DNA of 22,340 nucleotides from Fimenecus sp964457415 (GCA_964457415.1 CAYWFB010000026.1:1-22340), one strand, 5' to 3'. Numbered from the stretch's first letter, positions 7,469-15,746 are shown. The notes: a model not told the origin generated them from the sequence alone. Numbers and translations: made by a program.

Positions 7469-8087
7469 TCCCTATGAATTTTTAGGTCTTGACCGCGGTG
7501 CAACTGAACAGCAGGTAATGAATGCTTACAGACGAATTGCGGGCGAAATTCAGAACGCAGGCTATTCCGACGCAGAAATGCAAAGACGCATGGATGAGCT
7601 TAATAACGCATACGATACAATTCTTAATGAAATGCGCGGAACAGCATCATACTCAAATAACAGTCAAAGTAGTAGCGGTTATAACTACGGCTATAATCAT
7701 AATAACCAAAATCAAAATCAGAGTGCTTCACAGTTTTCCGATGTCCGTCAGCGTATAAACGCAGGCAGAATTGATGACGCCGAAACAATTCTTGACGGAA
7801 TTCCCACGGGAATGCGCAATGCCGAATGGCATTATCTAAAGGGGATAATTCACCAGCGTCGCGGTTGGCTTAATGAGGCTTACCGTTGCTATCAGACTGC
7901 TTGTGAGCTCGAGCCTTCAAATCAAGAGTATGCGGCGGCTTTCAATGCACTCAACAATAATGCGCGTGGTGGTTACAGAACCTCAAGAAATTCGGGCAAC
8001 GATGGTGTTTGTGACCTTTGCAGTGGTCTTTTGTGTGCAGACTGTTGTTGCGAATGTTGTGGCGGAGATTTGATTCCCTGTTGCTGA
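7461..8087 (+). CDS. J-domain-like protein lacking HPD, with TPR-like repeats and a Cys-rich tail
   Basis: About 208 residues from TTG at 7461, chosen because AGAGG (7448-7452) lies 8 nt upstream. The frame also has GTG at 7452, adding three residues. It overlaps the DUF5685-like stop by 8 nt. Residues 1-60 follow a J-domain layout (NPYEFLGL, then AYRRIAGEI, then ELNNAYDTILNEM), but the loop that should hold HPD, needed to stimulate DnaK ATPase, reads QNAGYSD. An N/Q/S-rich linker (about 63-90) leads to a TPR-like helical pair (about 95-165, LKGIIHQRRGWLNEAYRCYQ). The tail has 9 cysteines in its last 25 residues (CDLCSGLLCADCCCECC, then CC), which suggests metal binding or membrane attachment. 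A canonical DnaJ role is unlikely. A partner role with the upstream DUF5685 protein is inferred from overlap only. Confidence 0.8.
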   Translation: MNNPYEFLGLDRGATEQQVMNAYRRIAGEIQNAGYSDAEMQRRMDELNNAYDTILNEMRGTASYSNNSQSSSGYNYGYNHNNQNQNQSASQFSDVRQRINAGRIDDAETILDGIPTGMRNAEWHYLKGIIHQRRGWLNEAYRCYQTACELEPSNQEYAAAFNALNNNARGGYRTSRNSGNDGVCDLCSGLLCADCCCECCGGDLIPCC

Positions 8088-8088
8088 T

Positions 8089-8634
8089 ATGAATAAAAGA
8101 AAACAGATTTCATTCAAGGTAGCACTCGGCGGAGTAACGGCGGCTCTGTCAATTCTTTTTATGTTGCTTGCAGGTGTCACATCAACTTTGGTTTATGCAA
8201 TTCCTATGTTCGTTGGTGCATTGCTGATAGTACTCGTAATTGAAACGGGAAAAGGCTTTGCCACGGCGGTTTATCTTGCGGTTTCGGTTGTTTCATTGTT
8301 GGTTTTAGGCAATAAAGAAGCGGCGGTAATGTATGTAGCTTTTTTCGGTTATTACCCTATAGTCAAAAGCATTCTTGAAAATAAAATAAAGCCCGTTTTG
8401 TGTTGGATAATCAAGTATTTAATATTCAATACAGCAATGGTGGTAGCCTATCTGTGTGTAACAAAAATATTTATGATTTCGTTTGAAGATATGGAAGCCT
8501 TTGGCAAATGGGCGTTGCCGTTATTACTTTTAGCAGGCAATGTAGTGTTCGCAATGTATGATGTGCTTCTGACAAGACTTGTAACCATTTACTTTTACAG
8601 ATGGCAAAAATATTTAAAAAGGGTGTTTAAGTAA
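8089..8634 (+). CDS. Small integral membrane protein, possibly ECF S-component-like
   Basis: A 181-residue, strongly hydrophobic protein with about five or six predicted membrane helices (roughly residues 9-30, 34-52, 56-74, 80-95, 105-125 and 140-165) and positively charged ends (MNKRKQ at the start, RWQKYLKRVFK at the end). The N-terminal pattern, a basic segment followed by VALGGVTAALSILFMLLAG, resembles S-components of energy-coupling-factor transporters, but no family motif identifies a substrate. The ATG begins one base after the upstream TGA, and the gene ends one base before radC, so it is inside the operon. The function is unknown; the membrane location is clear. Confidence 0.7.
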   Translation: MNKRKQISFKVALGGVTAALSILFMLLAGVTSTLVYAIPMFVGALLIVLVIETGKGFATAVYLAVSVVSLLVLGNKEAAVMYVAFFGYYPIVKSILENKIKPVLCWIIKYLIFNTAMVVAYLCVTKIFMISFEDMEAFGKWALPLLLLAGNVVFAMYDVLLTRLVTIYFYRWQKYLKRVFK

Positions 8635-8635
8635 A

Positions 8636-9433
8636 ATGGCGCGGAAACCCGTCACAATGTATGAAAATAAGAAGAGAGAAAAATATGGAATTGAAGGTAA
8701 TGTGATAAAAACACCTTCAGGTAAGAAAAATTCAACAAAAAAAGAAAACATTCACGCAGGTCATCGTCAGAGACTGCGTGAACGATTTTTAAAAGAGGGT
8801 CTTGATAATTTTCAGGACCATAATGTGCTTGAGTTACTGCTTTTTTATGCAATTCCGCAAAAAGATACAAACGAAGAAGCGCACGCACTTATGGATACCT
8901 TCGGCTCACTTTCAGAGGTGTTTGACGCAAGCTATGAGGATTTGTGCAATGTAAAAGGAATTGGACCACGGGCTGCAACGCTTATAAAACTAATGCCCGA
9001 GCTTTTCAGAAAATATGAGGTCGATAAGCTTAATACTGAAGATGTGTTCTTAAACGATTCAGAGCTTGCTGCCGAGTATGCGTGCAAATTTTTCAAAGGA
9101 ATAACAGAAGAAAAACTGTATCTTATTTGTCTTGATTCCCGTTGCAGACTTATAAGCTTTGATTTAATGAGCGAAGGTACAATAAAATCAACACCGGTAA
9201 ATACACGGCTTATAATCGAAACAGCATTTAAAAATAAGGCTTCAAGTGTTATTCTGGTACATAATCATCCAACGGGAATAACTGCGCCTTCAAAGGCAGA
9301 TGTAGACGTAACCGGTAATCTGGCTTATGTGCTGAAGCAGTCAGATTTAAGGCTTGACGACCATATAATTGTGGGGCACGGAAATGACTATTTTTCATTC
9401 CGCAAAAGTAAAAAATATAAAGATATGTTTTGA
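8636..9433 (+). CDS. radC: RadC-family JAB/MPN-domain protein
   Basis: A 265-residue RadC homologue, slightly longer than the usual ~225 because of a basic N-terminal extension (about 1-45). Helix-hairpin-helix region: VKGIGPRAATLIK near residue 105. JAB/MPN domain about 140-265, with the metal signature H209-N-H211-P-T-G followed by APSKADVDVT (H-x-H-x(n)-S-x2-D). The family was named for DNA repair, but its role there is disputed; the fold predicts a zinc-dependent hydrolase. It is cytosolic. It starts one base after the preceding stop, with AAGGGTG upstream at a long spacing. A small ORF follows 8 nt later. Confidence 0.92.
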   Translation: MARKPVTMYENKKREKYGIEGNVIKTPSGKKNSTKKENIHAGHRQRLRERFLKEGLDNFQDHNVLELLLFYAIPQKDTNEEAHALMDTFGSLSEVFDASYEDLCNVKGIGPRAATLIKLMPELFRKYEVDKLNTEDVFLNDSELAAEYACKFFKGITEEKLYLICLDSRCRLISFDLMSEGTIKSTPVNTRLIIETAFKNKASSVILVHNHPTGITAPSKADVDVTGNLAYVLKQSDLRLDDHIIVGHGNDYFSFRKSKKYKDMF

Positions 9434-9441
9434 GGTTGTAT

Positions 9442-9681
9442 ATGAAAGTTAAATATCTTGGACCCGATATAGGTGTAGACGGCTTAAGAGATAACGGAAT
9501 ATATACTGTATTAGAAGTTGACGATTTTACAGGAATGTTACGAATTGTTGACGAGAGTGATGAAGATTATCTTTATTCTCCTAATAAGCCTCAAGCCATT
9601 TGCGGAACTTATAAAGGTGGTTATTTTGAAATAATTGAAGATGACGAAAATAATTCTTTGGAAAAAGCAATATATTATTAA
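9442..9681 (+). CDS. Small acidic hypothetical protein
   Basis: A 79-residue protein. ATG at 9442 is preferred because GAGG (9432-9435) lies 6 nt upstream, overlapping the radC stop; the frame extends to TTG at 9430 but that has no SD. It is acidic and lacks membrane segments. Recognisable blocks VDGLRDNGIYTVLEV, LRIVDESDEDYLY and GGYFEIIEDD suggest a small beta-barrel (SH3-like) fold often seen as a lone hypothetical protein in Firmicutes. I cannot name a function. It is the last gene of the metF operon, directly followed by a terminator. Confidence 0.7.
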   Translation: MKVKYLGPDIGVDGLRDNGIYTVLEVDDFTGMLRIVDESDEDYLYSPNKPQAICGTYKGGYFEIIEDDENNSLEKAIYY

Positions 9682-9710
9682 ATCCTCGCATTTGCGGGGA
9701 TTTTCTTTTT
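9681..9710 (+). terminator. Strong intrinsic terminator of the metF-radC operon
   Basis: A 9-bp stem (9681-9689 with 9694-9702, one G-T pair) with ATTT loop is followed by TTCTTTTT. It overlaps the last base of the preceding stop codon. Confidence 0.9.
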
Positions 9711-9762
9711 ACCTCCCTTGGTCATTTGGAGGGGAATCAATTCTGCTTTTTGATTATATTTA

Positions 9763-9791
9763 TTGAAAAATGTATCTGTTTTTGCTATAAT
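9763..9791 (+). promoter_or_regulatory. Strong sigma-A promoter of the glycoside hydrolase gene
   Basis: TTGAAA (9763-9768), a 17-bp spacer and perfect TATAAT (9786-9791) preceded by TGC (extended -10). Expected start of transcription is near 9798, giving a short leader to the ATG at 9822. The promoter lies inside the region that a longer GTG-initiated frame (from 9726) would cover, which argues for the 9822 start. Confidence 0.75.
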
Positions 9792-9821
9792 TATCCCATA
9801 TTTTTCAACGAGGTATTCACT

Positions 9822-12518
9822 ATGAGCACAGTTACGCATAAAATGTATGATTTATTAGGCAAATGGGGGCCGTATTCCAAGAAATACAGCGGTATTTCCC
9901 GAATTGTTGACCATAAAACCGAGGGCGGAGTCCGCTTCGATTGCGTTGTAAGTCCTGCAATTGAAAATGCCGATAGCCGTGTTCCCAATGTAACTGTTCC
10001 TACAGGCGTGCATCCGTGGGAGGCAAAAGCAGATTACTCATTCTATTCCTACCGCTATGACCTTGAATGGAAAGACCGCGTCTATGCCGATGTATCCTTT
10101 ACAAAGCTTACTGACGACAGCGTTCTTGTCCGTACAGAATTTGTAAATAATACAGATATTATGCAAATCTGCCTTTTAAACCTTTTTTCTGCAATTGAAT
10201 ACCCCAATGAGTTTACAACCACACCCGTTTTGCCTGAAAAATCGGTGTTCATAAAGGCTCTTGATTACAAGTCTTATGATTATAATACCTCTCGTCCATG
10301 GGACAAGCAGGTTATCGACGCTATGAAAAAAGGCGAGTTCTTTGATGATGCCTTTACATATCATAAAGGACTTGGTGACCGGGATTGCAATCGATATATT
10401 CTACCAAAAGCTAATCGTCTTGGCGAAGAAGCAGGCGACCGCATTACATATAAAATTGATGGGATTTCAGCTTTCCAGAATCCCGTACTTAATATCCGTT
10501 ATCGTACTACCGATAATCGCGATAGTGTATGGACCTTGAACGGTGAAAAAATAACATTCACCTCTGCGGTTGATTTTAACATTTTAACCGTTCCGTTTAA
10601 TAGCGAAAATTTTGAGCTCATTTCTCAGGGTACGGGCGGAATTGAATTTGATTTCCTCTGTATTACTGAAAAAGGGGAGAGCGTGTCCGTAAAATCTGCA
10701 AAGCACAATTTTTATCCTGAAATCGAAGAGAAAAATGACGAGAACGGAAAGCTTGTTTCTTATAAATATGACGGGCTTGACGACAAATTCTATGTGCGCA
10801 CATTCAATAAATCTACCCGTTGCCGTGATTTCGATACAGGTTGCCTTGAAGACAGTCCTACTGCCCGAATTTCGCAGCCGGACGAAAGCTTTCAGAATAT
10901 GCTCGAAACCTTTTCGGGTTCATTCTCCGAAAAACATAGTGACGAGGGCTTTTATCACAATACAGTAGTTCATACGCTTTACATTGAGCCTCGAGAAACT
11001 CACGTTGAATATGCAGTTCTCTCATTTGGCGAAACCGATTATGAGCCAATTGACGAATATGAAAAGCTCTATGAAAAAGTACATAATTCTCTTGAAAAGT
11101 TCGATTTGAACCTTGCGGGCAAAACCTATGAGTTCTCAAACAGAATTCTCCGTGCAACTGTGTTCCAGAATACAGTTTATCCTCTTTACCGCCACGGCGA
11201 ATATATTGTTCACCATACCCCCGGTAAGCGTTGGGATTCATTCTACACTTGGGATTCAGGCTTTATCGGCCTTGATATGCTTGAATTTGCACCCCACATT
11301 GCCGACTATATTCTCGACACATATTTGAGTGATAAGGATAATAAGGACTGGGCGTTTTTACTTCACGGCTCACCCGTGCCCGTGCATATTTATCAGTATC
11401 TTGAAATGCTTAAAAAGGCAAATGATAAAACAGATTTGCTTAAATATTACGACCGCGTCAAGATGTTCTATGATTTCCTTGCGGGCAAAATAAACGGCTC
11501 AACTACAACTAAATTCAATAGCGGTTTAACTACTACCTTTGACTATTTTTACAATTGTAGCGGTATGGACGATTTGCCACCACAGAAAACTATGTATGCC
11601 GAGAAAAAGCAGAAATATATGACACCTGTAATTTCTTCGTGTCAGGTTATCCGTTGTGCAAAAATTCTTTATATGGCGGCAGATTTGCTGGATAAAGAAG
11701 ATGACAAAGCGGTTTATCTTGAGGATATCGAAAGAGTTACAAATGCTCTTCAGAAATATTCATGGGATGAAGAATGCGGATATTTCTCCTATGTTGTTCA
11801 CGATGAAAACGGCAATCCCAAAGAGCAATATAGAAACGCAAATGGCGAAAACCTCAATAAAACAATGGATGGTATTTATCCGATTATCGCGGGCGCCGTA
11901 ACAGAAGACCAAAAAGCAAGAATTCTCGGTCATCTTCAGAGTGATGACGAAATGTTCAGCCCCGTGGGTATCAGCGCTGTCGATAAAACTGCGTCATATT
12001 ACATCACCAATGGCTATTGGAATGGCAATGTGTGGCTTTCACATCAATGGTTCGTTTGGAAGACTATGCTCGATTTGGGTGAAACCGATTTTGCCTTCAG
12101 AATTGCCAAAACTGCTCTCGATGCATGGAAACGTGAGGTAGAATATTCATATTACACCTTTGAAATGTTCAATATAACGTCGGGCAGGGGAGGCTGGTTC
12201 CACAATTTCGGCGGACTTTCAACACCCATCAATATCTGGACTAACGCATATTTCAAGCCAAAGACACTCTCAACGGGTCTTGATGTGATGGTTATGAATA
12301 GTCATTTCAATGAAGATGCAACAGAGTTTAATTGTGAGCTCAAGCACTACGGCAACAACGAAAAGTACTCTGTAATTGTTGTTATGAGCGATAAATACAG
12401 TTATGATGTTTCAATTACAGGCTCAAATGCCACCTCTGCTTATCGTGATGACGGAATTATTGAAATAACACTTCAAAGAACAAGCGAACCCGTAAAAATT
12501 GAAGTTAAGAAAGCTTAA
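9822..12518 (+). CDS. Intracellular (alpha/alpha)6-barrel glycoside hydrolase, GH63/MGH1-like
   Basis: 898 residues from ATG 9822 (GAGG about 9 nt upstream). There is no signal peptide, so it is probably cytosolic. An N-terminal beta-rich region (about 1-420) precedes a helical barrel domain. The barrel opens at W471-D472-SFYTWDSGF and continues with GLDMLEFAPHIADYI, KTMDGIYPIIAG near residue 685, NGYWNGNVWLSHQW near 735 and GRGGWFHNFGGLSTP near 790, then a short beta C-terminus. These blocks are those of GH63, trehalase and mannosylglycerate-hydrolase-like (MGH1) barrels. Such enzymes cut alpha-linked gluco- or manno-oligosaccharides by inversion. The substrate is not readable from sequence. 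The gene stands alone between its own promoter and a convergent gene, and its TAA shares TTAA with that gene's stop. Confidence 0.82.
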   Translation: MSTVTHKMYDLLGKWGPYSKKYSGISRIVDHKTEGGVRFDCVVSPAIENADSRVPNVTVPTGVHPWEAKADYSFYSYRYDLEWKDRVYADVSFTKLTDDSVLVRTEFVNNTDIMQICLLNLFSAIEYPNEFTTTPVLPEKSVFIKALDYKSYDYNTSRPWDKQVIDAMKKGEFFDDAFTYHKGLGDRDCNRYILPKANRLGEEAGDRITYKIDGISAFQNPVLNIRYRTTDNRDSVWTLNGEKITFTSAVDFNILTVPFNSENFELISQGTGGIEFDFLCITEKGESVSVKSAKHNFYPEIEEKNDENGKLVSYKYDGLDDKFYVRTFNKSTRCRDFDTGCLEDSPTARISQPDESFQNMLETFSGSFSEKHSDEGFYHNTVVHTLYIEPRETHVEYAVLSFGETDYEPIDEYEKLYEKVHNSLEKFDLNLAGKTYEFSNRILRATVFQNTVYPLYRHGEYIVHHTPGKRWDSFYTWDSGFIGLDMLEFAPHIADYILDTYLSDKDNKDWAFLLHGSPVPVHIYQYLEMLKKANDKTDLLKYYDRVKMFYDFLAGKINGSTTTKFNSGLTTTFDYFYNCSGMDDLPPQKTMYAEKKQKYMTPVISSCQVIRCAKILYMAADLLDKEDDKAVYLEDIERVTNALQKYSWDEECGYFSYVVHDENGNPKEQYRNANGENLNKTMDGIYPIIAGAVTEDQKARILGHLQSDDEMFSPVGISAVDKTASYYITNGYWNGNVWLSHQWFVWKTMLDLGETDFAFRIAKTALDAWKREVEYSYYTFEMFNITSGRGGWFHNFGGLSTPINIWTNAYFKPKTLSTGLDVMVMNSHFNEDATEFNCELKHYGNNEKYSVIVVMSDKYSYDVSITGSNATSAYRDDGIIEITLQRTSEPVKIEVKKA

Positions 12519-12832
12519 CTCGTGTAATCCTCAATAATTTTCTGTAATTCTGCGGGAGTGTCTGCCCGTATGCCCTCCTTTAAAAGCAGGCGGTCGTGTT
12601 CGGGCAAATGTGAAATATATGTGTCATAAACCTCAAGGGGAATTGTGTCAGTATTCTTAAATACGGCAATTTTCCCTTGATATTCTGTCACTGTGTAGTA
12701 ATCATTTTGCGGAGTGTATGGGTTTTCGCGCACCGAATTTTCAATATCTCGGTTAAGCACCATGAAAAGTGCCGCAATAACGCAAATACAAAGTGCAGAA
12801 AAAAGTATAGTTTTAACATGCTTTTTCTTCAT
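12515..12832 (-). CDS. Small N-terminally anchored protein with BofC-C-like domain
   Basis: A 105-residue protein. AAGGAC lies about 8-10 nt before the ATG at 12832. Residues 8-24 form a hydrophobic anchor after MKKKH, with no lipobox that I would trust. The exported part includes DYYTVTEYQGKIAVF and ends LPEHDRLLLKEGIRADTPAE then LQKIIEDYTS, strongly recalling the C-terminal domain of BofC. In Bacillus BofC is a forespore protein that restrains SpoIVB signalling to sigma-K processing; this protein lacks BofC's N-terminal domain. It is a common clostridial small protein and the sporulation role is not proven. It converges with the glycoside hydrolase gene and diverges from the penicillin-binding protein gene. 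Confidence 0.7.
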   Translation of the reverse strand: MKKKHVKTILFSALCICVIAALFMVLNRDIENSVRENPYTPQNDYYTVTEYQGKIAVFKNTDTIPLEVYDTYISHLPEHDRLLLKEGIRADTPAELQKIIEDYTS

Positions 12833-12895
12833 TGGTTACACGTCCTTTATTTACGGCGTATTTGGTTCGGCTCTTCTCACCTTATATTTTGAGCG

Positions 12896-12931
12896 AAATT
12901 ATTACAAATTATTAAAAATTATTAAAATTAT
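12896..12931. repeat. Tandem 10-bp A/T repeat between divergent genes
   Basis: AAATTATTAC, AAATTATTAA and AAATTATTAA follow each other exactly at 10-bp steps (12896-12925), with a partial fourth copy, AATTATA. The period matches one helical turn, so the segment should be bent. It ends 10 bp before the -35 of the pbp promoter. Confidence 0.8.
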
Positions 12932-12941
12932 AAAAAAATAC

Positions 12942-12970
12942 TAAACATTTCATAAGTTTTGTGCTATACT
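12942..12970 (+). promoter_or_regulatory. Putative promoter of the penicillin-binding protein gene
   Basis: TAAACA (12942-12947), a 17-bp spacer and TATACT (12965-12970) with TGC directly before it (extended -10). A second -10-like TATAAT lies at 12978-12983 without a good -35. The upstream A/T decamer repeats could act as an UP element. Confidence 0.5.
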
Positions 12971-12987
12971 TAATTTGTATAATTGTA

Positions 12988-13009
12988 AAATCACGTTTAT
13001 ATGTGATTT
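12988..13009 (+). promoter_or_regulatory. Hairpin in the pbp leader, directly before the SD
   Basis: AAATCACGT and ATGTGATTT can pair over 9 bp (one G-T) with a TTAT loop. The SD CGGAGGA starts one base after the stem, 6 nt before the ATG at 13022. It could limit ribosome access or be a protein-binding palindrome. Confidence 0.5.
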
Positions 13010-13021
13010 CGGAGGAATTTT

Positions 13022-15334
13022 ATGAAAAGAAGGACTCAAAAAACTAAAGCCAAAAAGCCAATGTCACCGGGCAAAAAGAAATTTTTGACCGCCTTGCTGG
13101 CAGTTGCTTTTACGGGCTTTATGACCTGCTTCATAATCGGCTGTTACATTCTCACAAGTGCCGTAAGCACCGTCAACGGCGAGCGTATTATCGACCTTGA
13201 ATTCTATAAAGAGAATCAGGACCAAACCACCATTGTTTACGCTATGGACGAAGAGAACCAACCCGTTGAAATTGCAAGACTTCACGGCGAGCAGAATCGT
13301 GTGTGGGTTGAGCTTGAAGATATGTCCGAATGGATGAGCAAGGCGTTTATCGCAATTGAAGATAAGCGTTTTTATGACCATAAGGGCGTTGACTGGTTCA
13401 GCTTAACTTTGGGTATTGGAAAATCAGCGGTGCAATCAATTATTTCCGATGATACTTCTGTGCGCGGTGCCTCAACACTGACCCAACAGCTCATTAAAAA
13501 CCTTACGGGTGAAGCGGGCAGAAATATAAACCGAAAATATTATGAAATTATCTCTGCATTAAATCTTGAAAAATACTACGATAAGTCTGAAATTTTAGAG
13601 GCATATCTCAATACTATTTATTTGAGTCATAACTGTTACGGAGTCCAGACTGCCGCTGAAACATATTTCGGTAAGGATGTTTCAGAGCTTAACCTTGCCG
13701 AGTGTGCGTCAATTGCGGTTATTACCCAAACTCCTGCAAAATTTGACCCTCTCTGGCAACCGGAACAAAACAAAATCCGTCAGGAATGGTGTCTCGGCAG
13801 AATGCTCGAAGACGGTATGATTACTCAAGAGCAATACGACGAGGCAATAGCCTATGAGCTCATTTTCACGAACAGCGAAAAATATGTTGCCGAGCACGAA
13901 GAAAAGGTTGAGTCCGCAACCGATAATGAGGTTCAGAGCTACTATGTTGACTATGTAATCAGTTCTGTTATCAGCGACTTGAAAGAGCAGGGCTATTCAA
14001 GCTATGAAGCTACAAGAATGATTTATTCAGGCGGTTTGCGAATTTACTCTGCAGTTGATATGAATATCCAGGAAATTGTTGAAGATGTTTATGTTCACCG
14101 CACTAATTTCCCGAGTGAAAGAGTAAGCAGTGCGGCAGATGCCTCACAGTCTGCAATGACAATTATGGACTATAATGGCAGAATTGTCGCAATGGTTGGC
14201 GGTGCAGGTGAAAAAACTGAAAATCGTTCAAATAACCGTGCAGTTTCTGCAGTGCGTCAACCCGGTTCTTCAATTAAGCCATTGACTATCTATGCTCCCG
14301 CAATTGAAGAGGATTATATTACATGGTCAACAAAAACTATGAACTATGGTATTACCTGGAAAGGTAGCCGTTGGCCCGATAACTACGGCGGCGACCCCGG
14401 TTCACCCGACAGTTATGTAACCTCACAGTATGCAATTGCAATTTCATATAATACCGTTCCCGCACAGTTGCTTATAAAAATGGGATTTGATTTAAGCTAC
14501 GATTATGTAACTGAAAAATTCCATATTTCAACTCTTGTTGACGGTCAGGATAACACATCACCATCACCGTTGGTAACAGGTGGTACAAATGGCGGATGCA
14601 CAACTCTTGAAATGGCGGCGGCGTTTGCAACCTTTGGTAACGGTGGTAAATATTATGAGCCCTATTGTTACACAAAGGTTACAGATAGCACGGGTGAAAA
14701 CATCATTCTTCAGACCGATACTTCAAAATATGAGCAGGCAATTTCACCCGAAACTGCGTATGTTATGAATCAGATGATGCAGACCGTTATTTACGGTTCA
14801 ATGGGTACAGGTCGTGGCTACGGAGTAGACGGCTTCAAGACCTTTGCAAAATCAGGTACAACAAATAATAATAATGACCGTTGGATGTGTGCAGGTACTC
14901 CTTATTATGTGGCATCTGTATGGTTCGGCTATGACTATAACAAAGAAATCCGAGCAAGCGGAAACCCCGCAGGTCTTATTTTCAAGACTGTTATGGATAG
15001 AGTTCACGACAATCTTTCTTCAAAATCCTTTGAGCAGTATACTGACGATGTTGTGAAACTCACATATTGTTCTTCTTCTGGTCTTATTGCAGGGGAGAAT
15101 TGCTCTTCAAAGGCTACGGGCTGGTACAAAAAGTCAAATATTCCCGCAAAATGTAAGAATTGTTCTGTGGAAACCGAAGAACCTGACAAGTCAACAACAT
15201 TAGCTCCCGATGATTCAACCACATCATCTGCAGACGATACAACCACTACAACTGCACCTCCCACCACTACTGAGCCCTCAACTGCTCCACCCGTAGTTGA
15301 CGAGCCTGCAATCTCTGAGGAGGCAGCGGCATAA
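13022..15334 (+). CDS. Class A penicillin-binding protein (glycosyltransferase/transpeptidase)
   Basis: A 770-residue bifunctional cell-wall synthase (PBP1a type) that polymerises lipid II and cross-links the strands outside the membrane. In order: a basic cytosolic start (1-20), a membrane anchor (about 22-48), and a GT51 domain with catalytic AIEDKRFYDHKGVD near residue 112 and GASTLTQQLIKN near 150. The transpeptidase domain follows with S416-S-I-K419 (nucleophile and base), S475-Y-N477 and K610-S-G-T. The end is a Cys-containing segment (about 685-725) and a low-complexity Thr/Ser/Pro/Asp tail (about 726-760), probably a flexible wall-spanning region. All catalytic motifs are intact. GGAGGA precedes the ATG. 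ruvX starts 1 nt after the stop. Confidence 0.95.
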   Translation: MKRRTQKTKAKKPMSPGKKKFLTALLAVAFTGFMTCFIIGCYILTSAVSTVNGERIIDLEFYKENQDQTTIVYAMDEENQPVEIARLHGEQNRVWVELEDMSEWMSKAFIAIEDKRFYDHKGVDWFSLTLGIGKSAVQSIISDDTSVRGASTLTQQLIKNLTGEAGRNINRKYYEIISALNLEKYYDKSEILEAYLNTIYLSHNCYGVQTAAETYFGKDVSELNLAECASIAVITQTPAKFDPLWQPEQNKIRQEWCLGRMLEDGMITQEQYDEAIAYELIFTNSEKYVAEHEEKVESATDNEVQSYYVDYVISSVISDLKEQGYSSYEATRMIYSGGLRIYSAVDMNIQEIVEDVYVHRTNFPSERVSSAADASQSAMTIMDYNGRIVAMVGGAGEKTENRSNNRAVSAVRQPGSSIKPLTIYAPAIEEDYITWSTKTMNYGITWKGSRWPDNYGGDPGSPDSYVTSQYAIAISYNTVPAQLLIKMGFDLSYDYVTEKFHISTLVDGQDNTSPSPLVTGGTNGGCTTLEMAAAFATFGNGGKYYEPYCYTKVTDSTGENIILQTDTSKYEQAISPETAYVMNQMMQTVIYGSMGTGRGYGVDGFKTFAKSGTTNNNNDRWMCAGTPYYVASVWFGYDYNKEIRASGNPAGLIFKTVMDRVHDNLSSKSFEQYTDDVVKLTYCSSSGLIAGENCSSKATGWYKKSNIPAKCKNCSVETEEPDKSTTLAPDDSTTSSADDTTTTTAPPTTTEPSTAPPVVDEPAISEEAAA

Positions 15335-15335
15335 T

Positions 15336-15743
15336 ATGGTTATAATGTCCGTTGATTACGGTGATGTGCGTACAGGCATTGCGGTTTGCGATAAAATGCA
15401 GATTTTGGCTTCTCCCGTGTGCGTAATTACCGAAAAAGACCGCGATAAGCTTGTTGATAAAATCGCAGAGCTTGCCAAAGAGAAAAAAGCAGAGCGAATT
15501 TGCGTGGGACTTCCTCAGAATATGGATGGCTCTTACGGATTTCGTAGTGACGCTTGCCGTGAGCTCGGTGAAATTCTGAAAGAAAAAACGGGACTTCCCG
15601 TGGTGTTTCAGAATGAGCGTCTTACAACAGTTTCTGCTCATAATATTCTCAATACTGCCGATGTGCGTGGTAAAAAACGCAAGGCGGTCGTTGATGCAGT
15701 TTCAGCAGTTTTAATTCTTGAAGATTATCTCAGAACAATCTAA
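15336..15743 (+). CDS. ruvX: Putative pre-16S rRNA nuclease / Holliday junction resolvase RuvX (YqgF)
   Basis: 135 residues from ATG 15336, the usual RuvX length (~138). The frame is open further back to 15297, but that would overlap the pbp 3' end and add an unrelated sequence. RNase H-like fold motifs: MSVDYGDVRTGIAV at the start (catalytic Asp), ICVGLPQNMDGS near residue 55, PVVFQNERLTT near 88 (catalytic Glu) and VVDAVSAVLILEDYL at the end (catalytic Asp). The family matures the 5' end of 16S rRNA and was first proposed to resolve Holliday junctions. GAGGAGG (15316-15322) lies 13 nt upstream, inside the pbp coding end, so coupling is likely. A hairpin terminator follows. Confidence 0.92.
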   Translation: MVIMSVDYGDVRTGIAVCDKMQILASPVCVITEKDRDKLVDKIAELAKEKKAERICVGLPQNMDGSYGFRSDACRELGEILKEKTGLPVVFQNERLTTVSAHNILNTADVRGKKRKAVVDAVSAVLILEDYLRTI

Positions 15744-15746
15744 AAT

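Noticed and set aside
9726..9821. Upstream extension of the glycoside hydrolase, adding a hydrophobic start that could look like a signal peptide
   Set aside because: A strong promoter lies within it and GAGG precedes ATG 9822, so this part is untranslated.
10858..11241. Minus-strand 127-codon frame inside the glycoside hydrolase
   Set aside because: Antisense to conserved barrel motifs; no start signal or recognisable domain.
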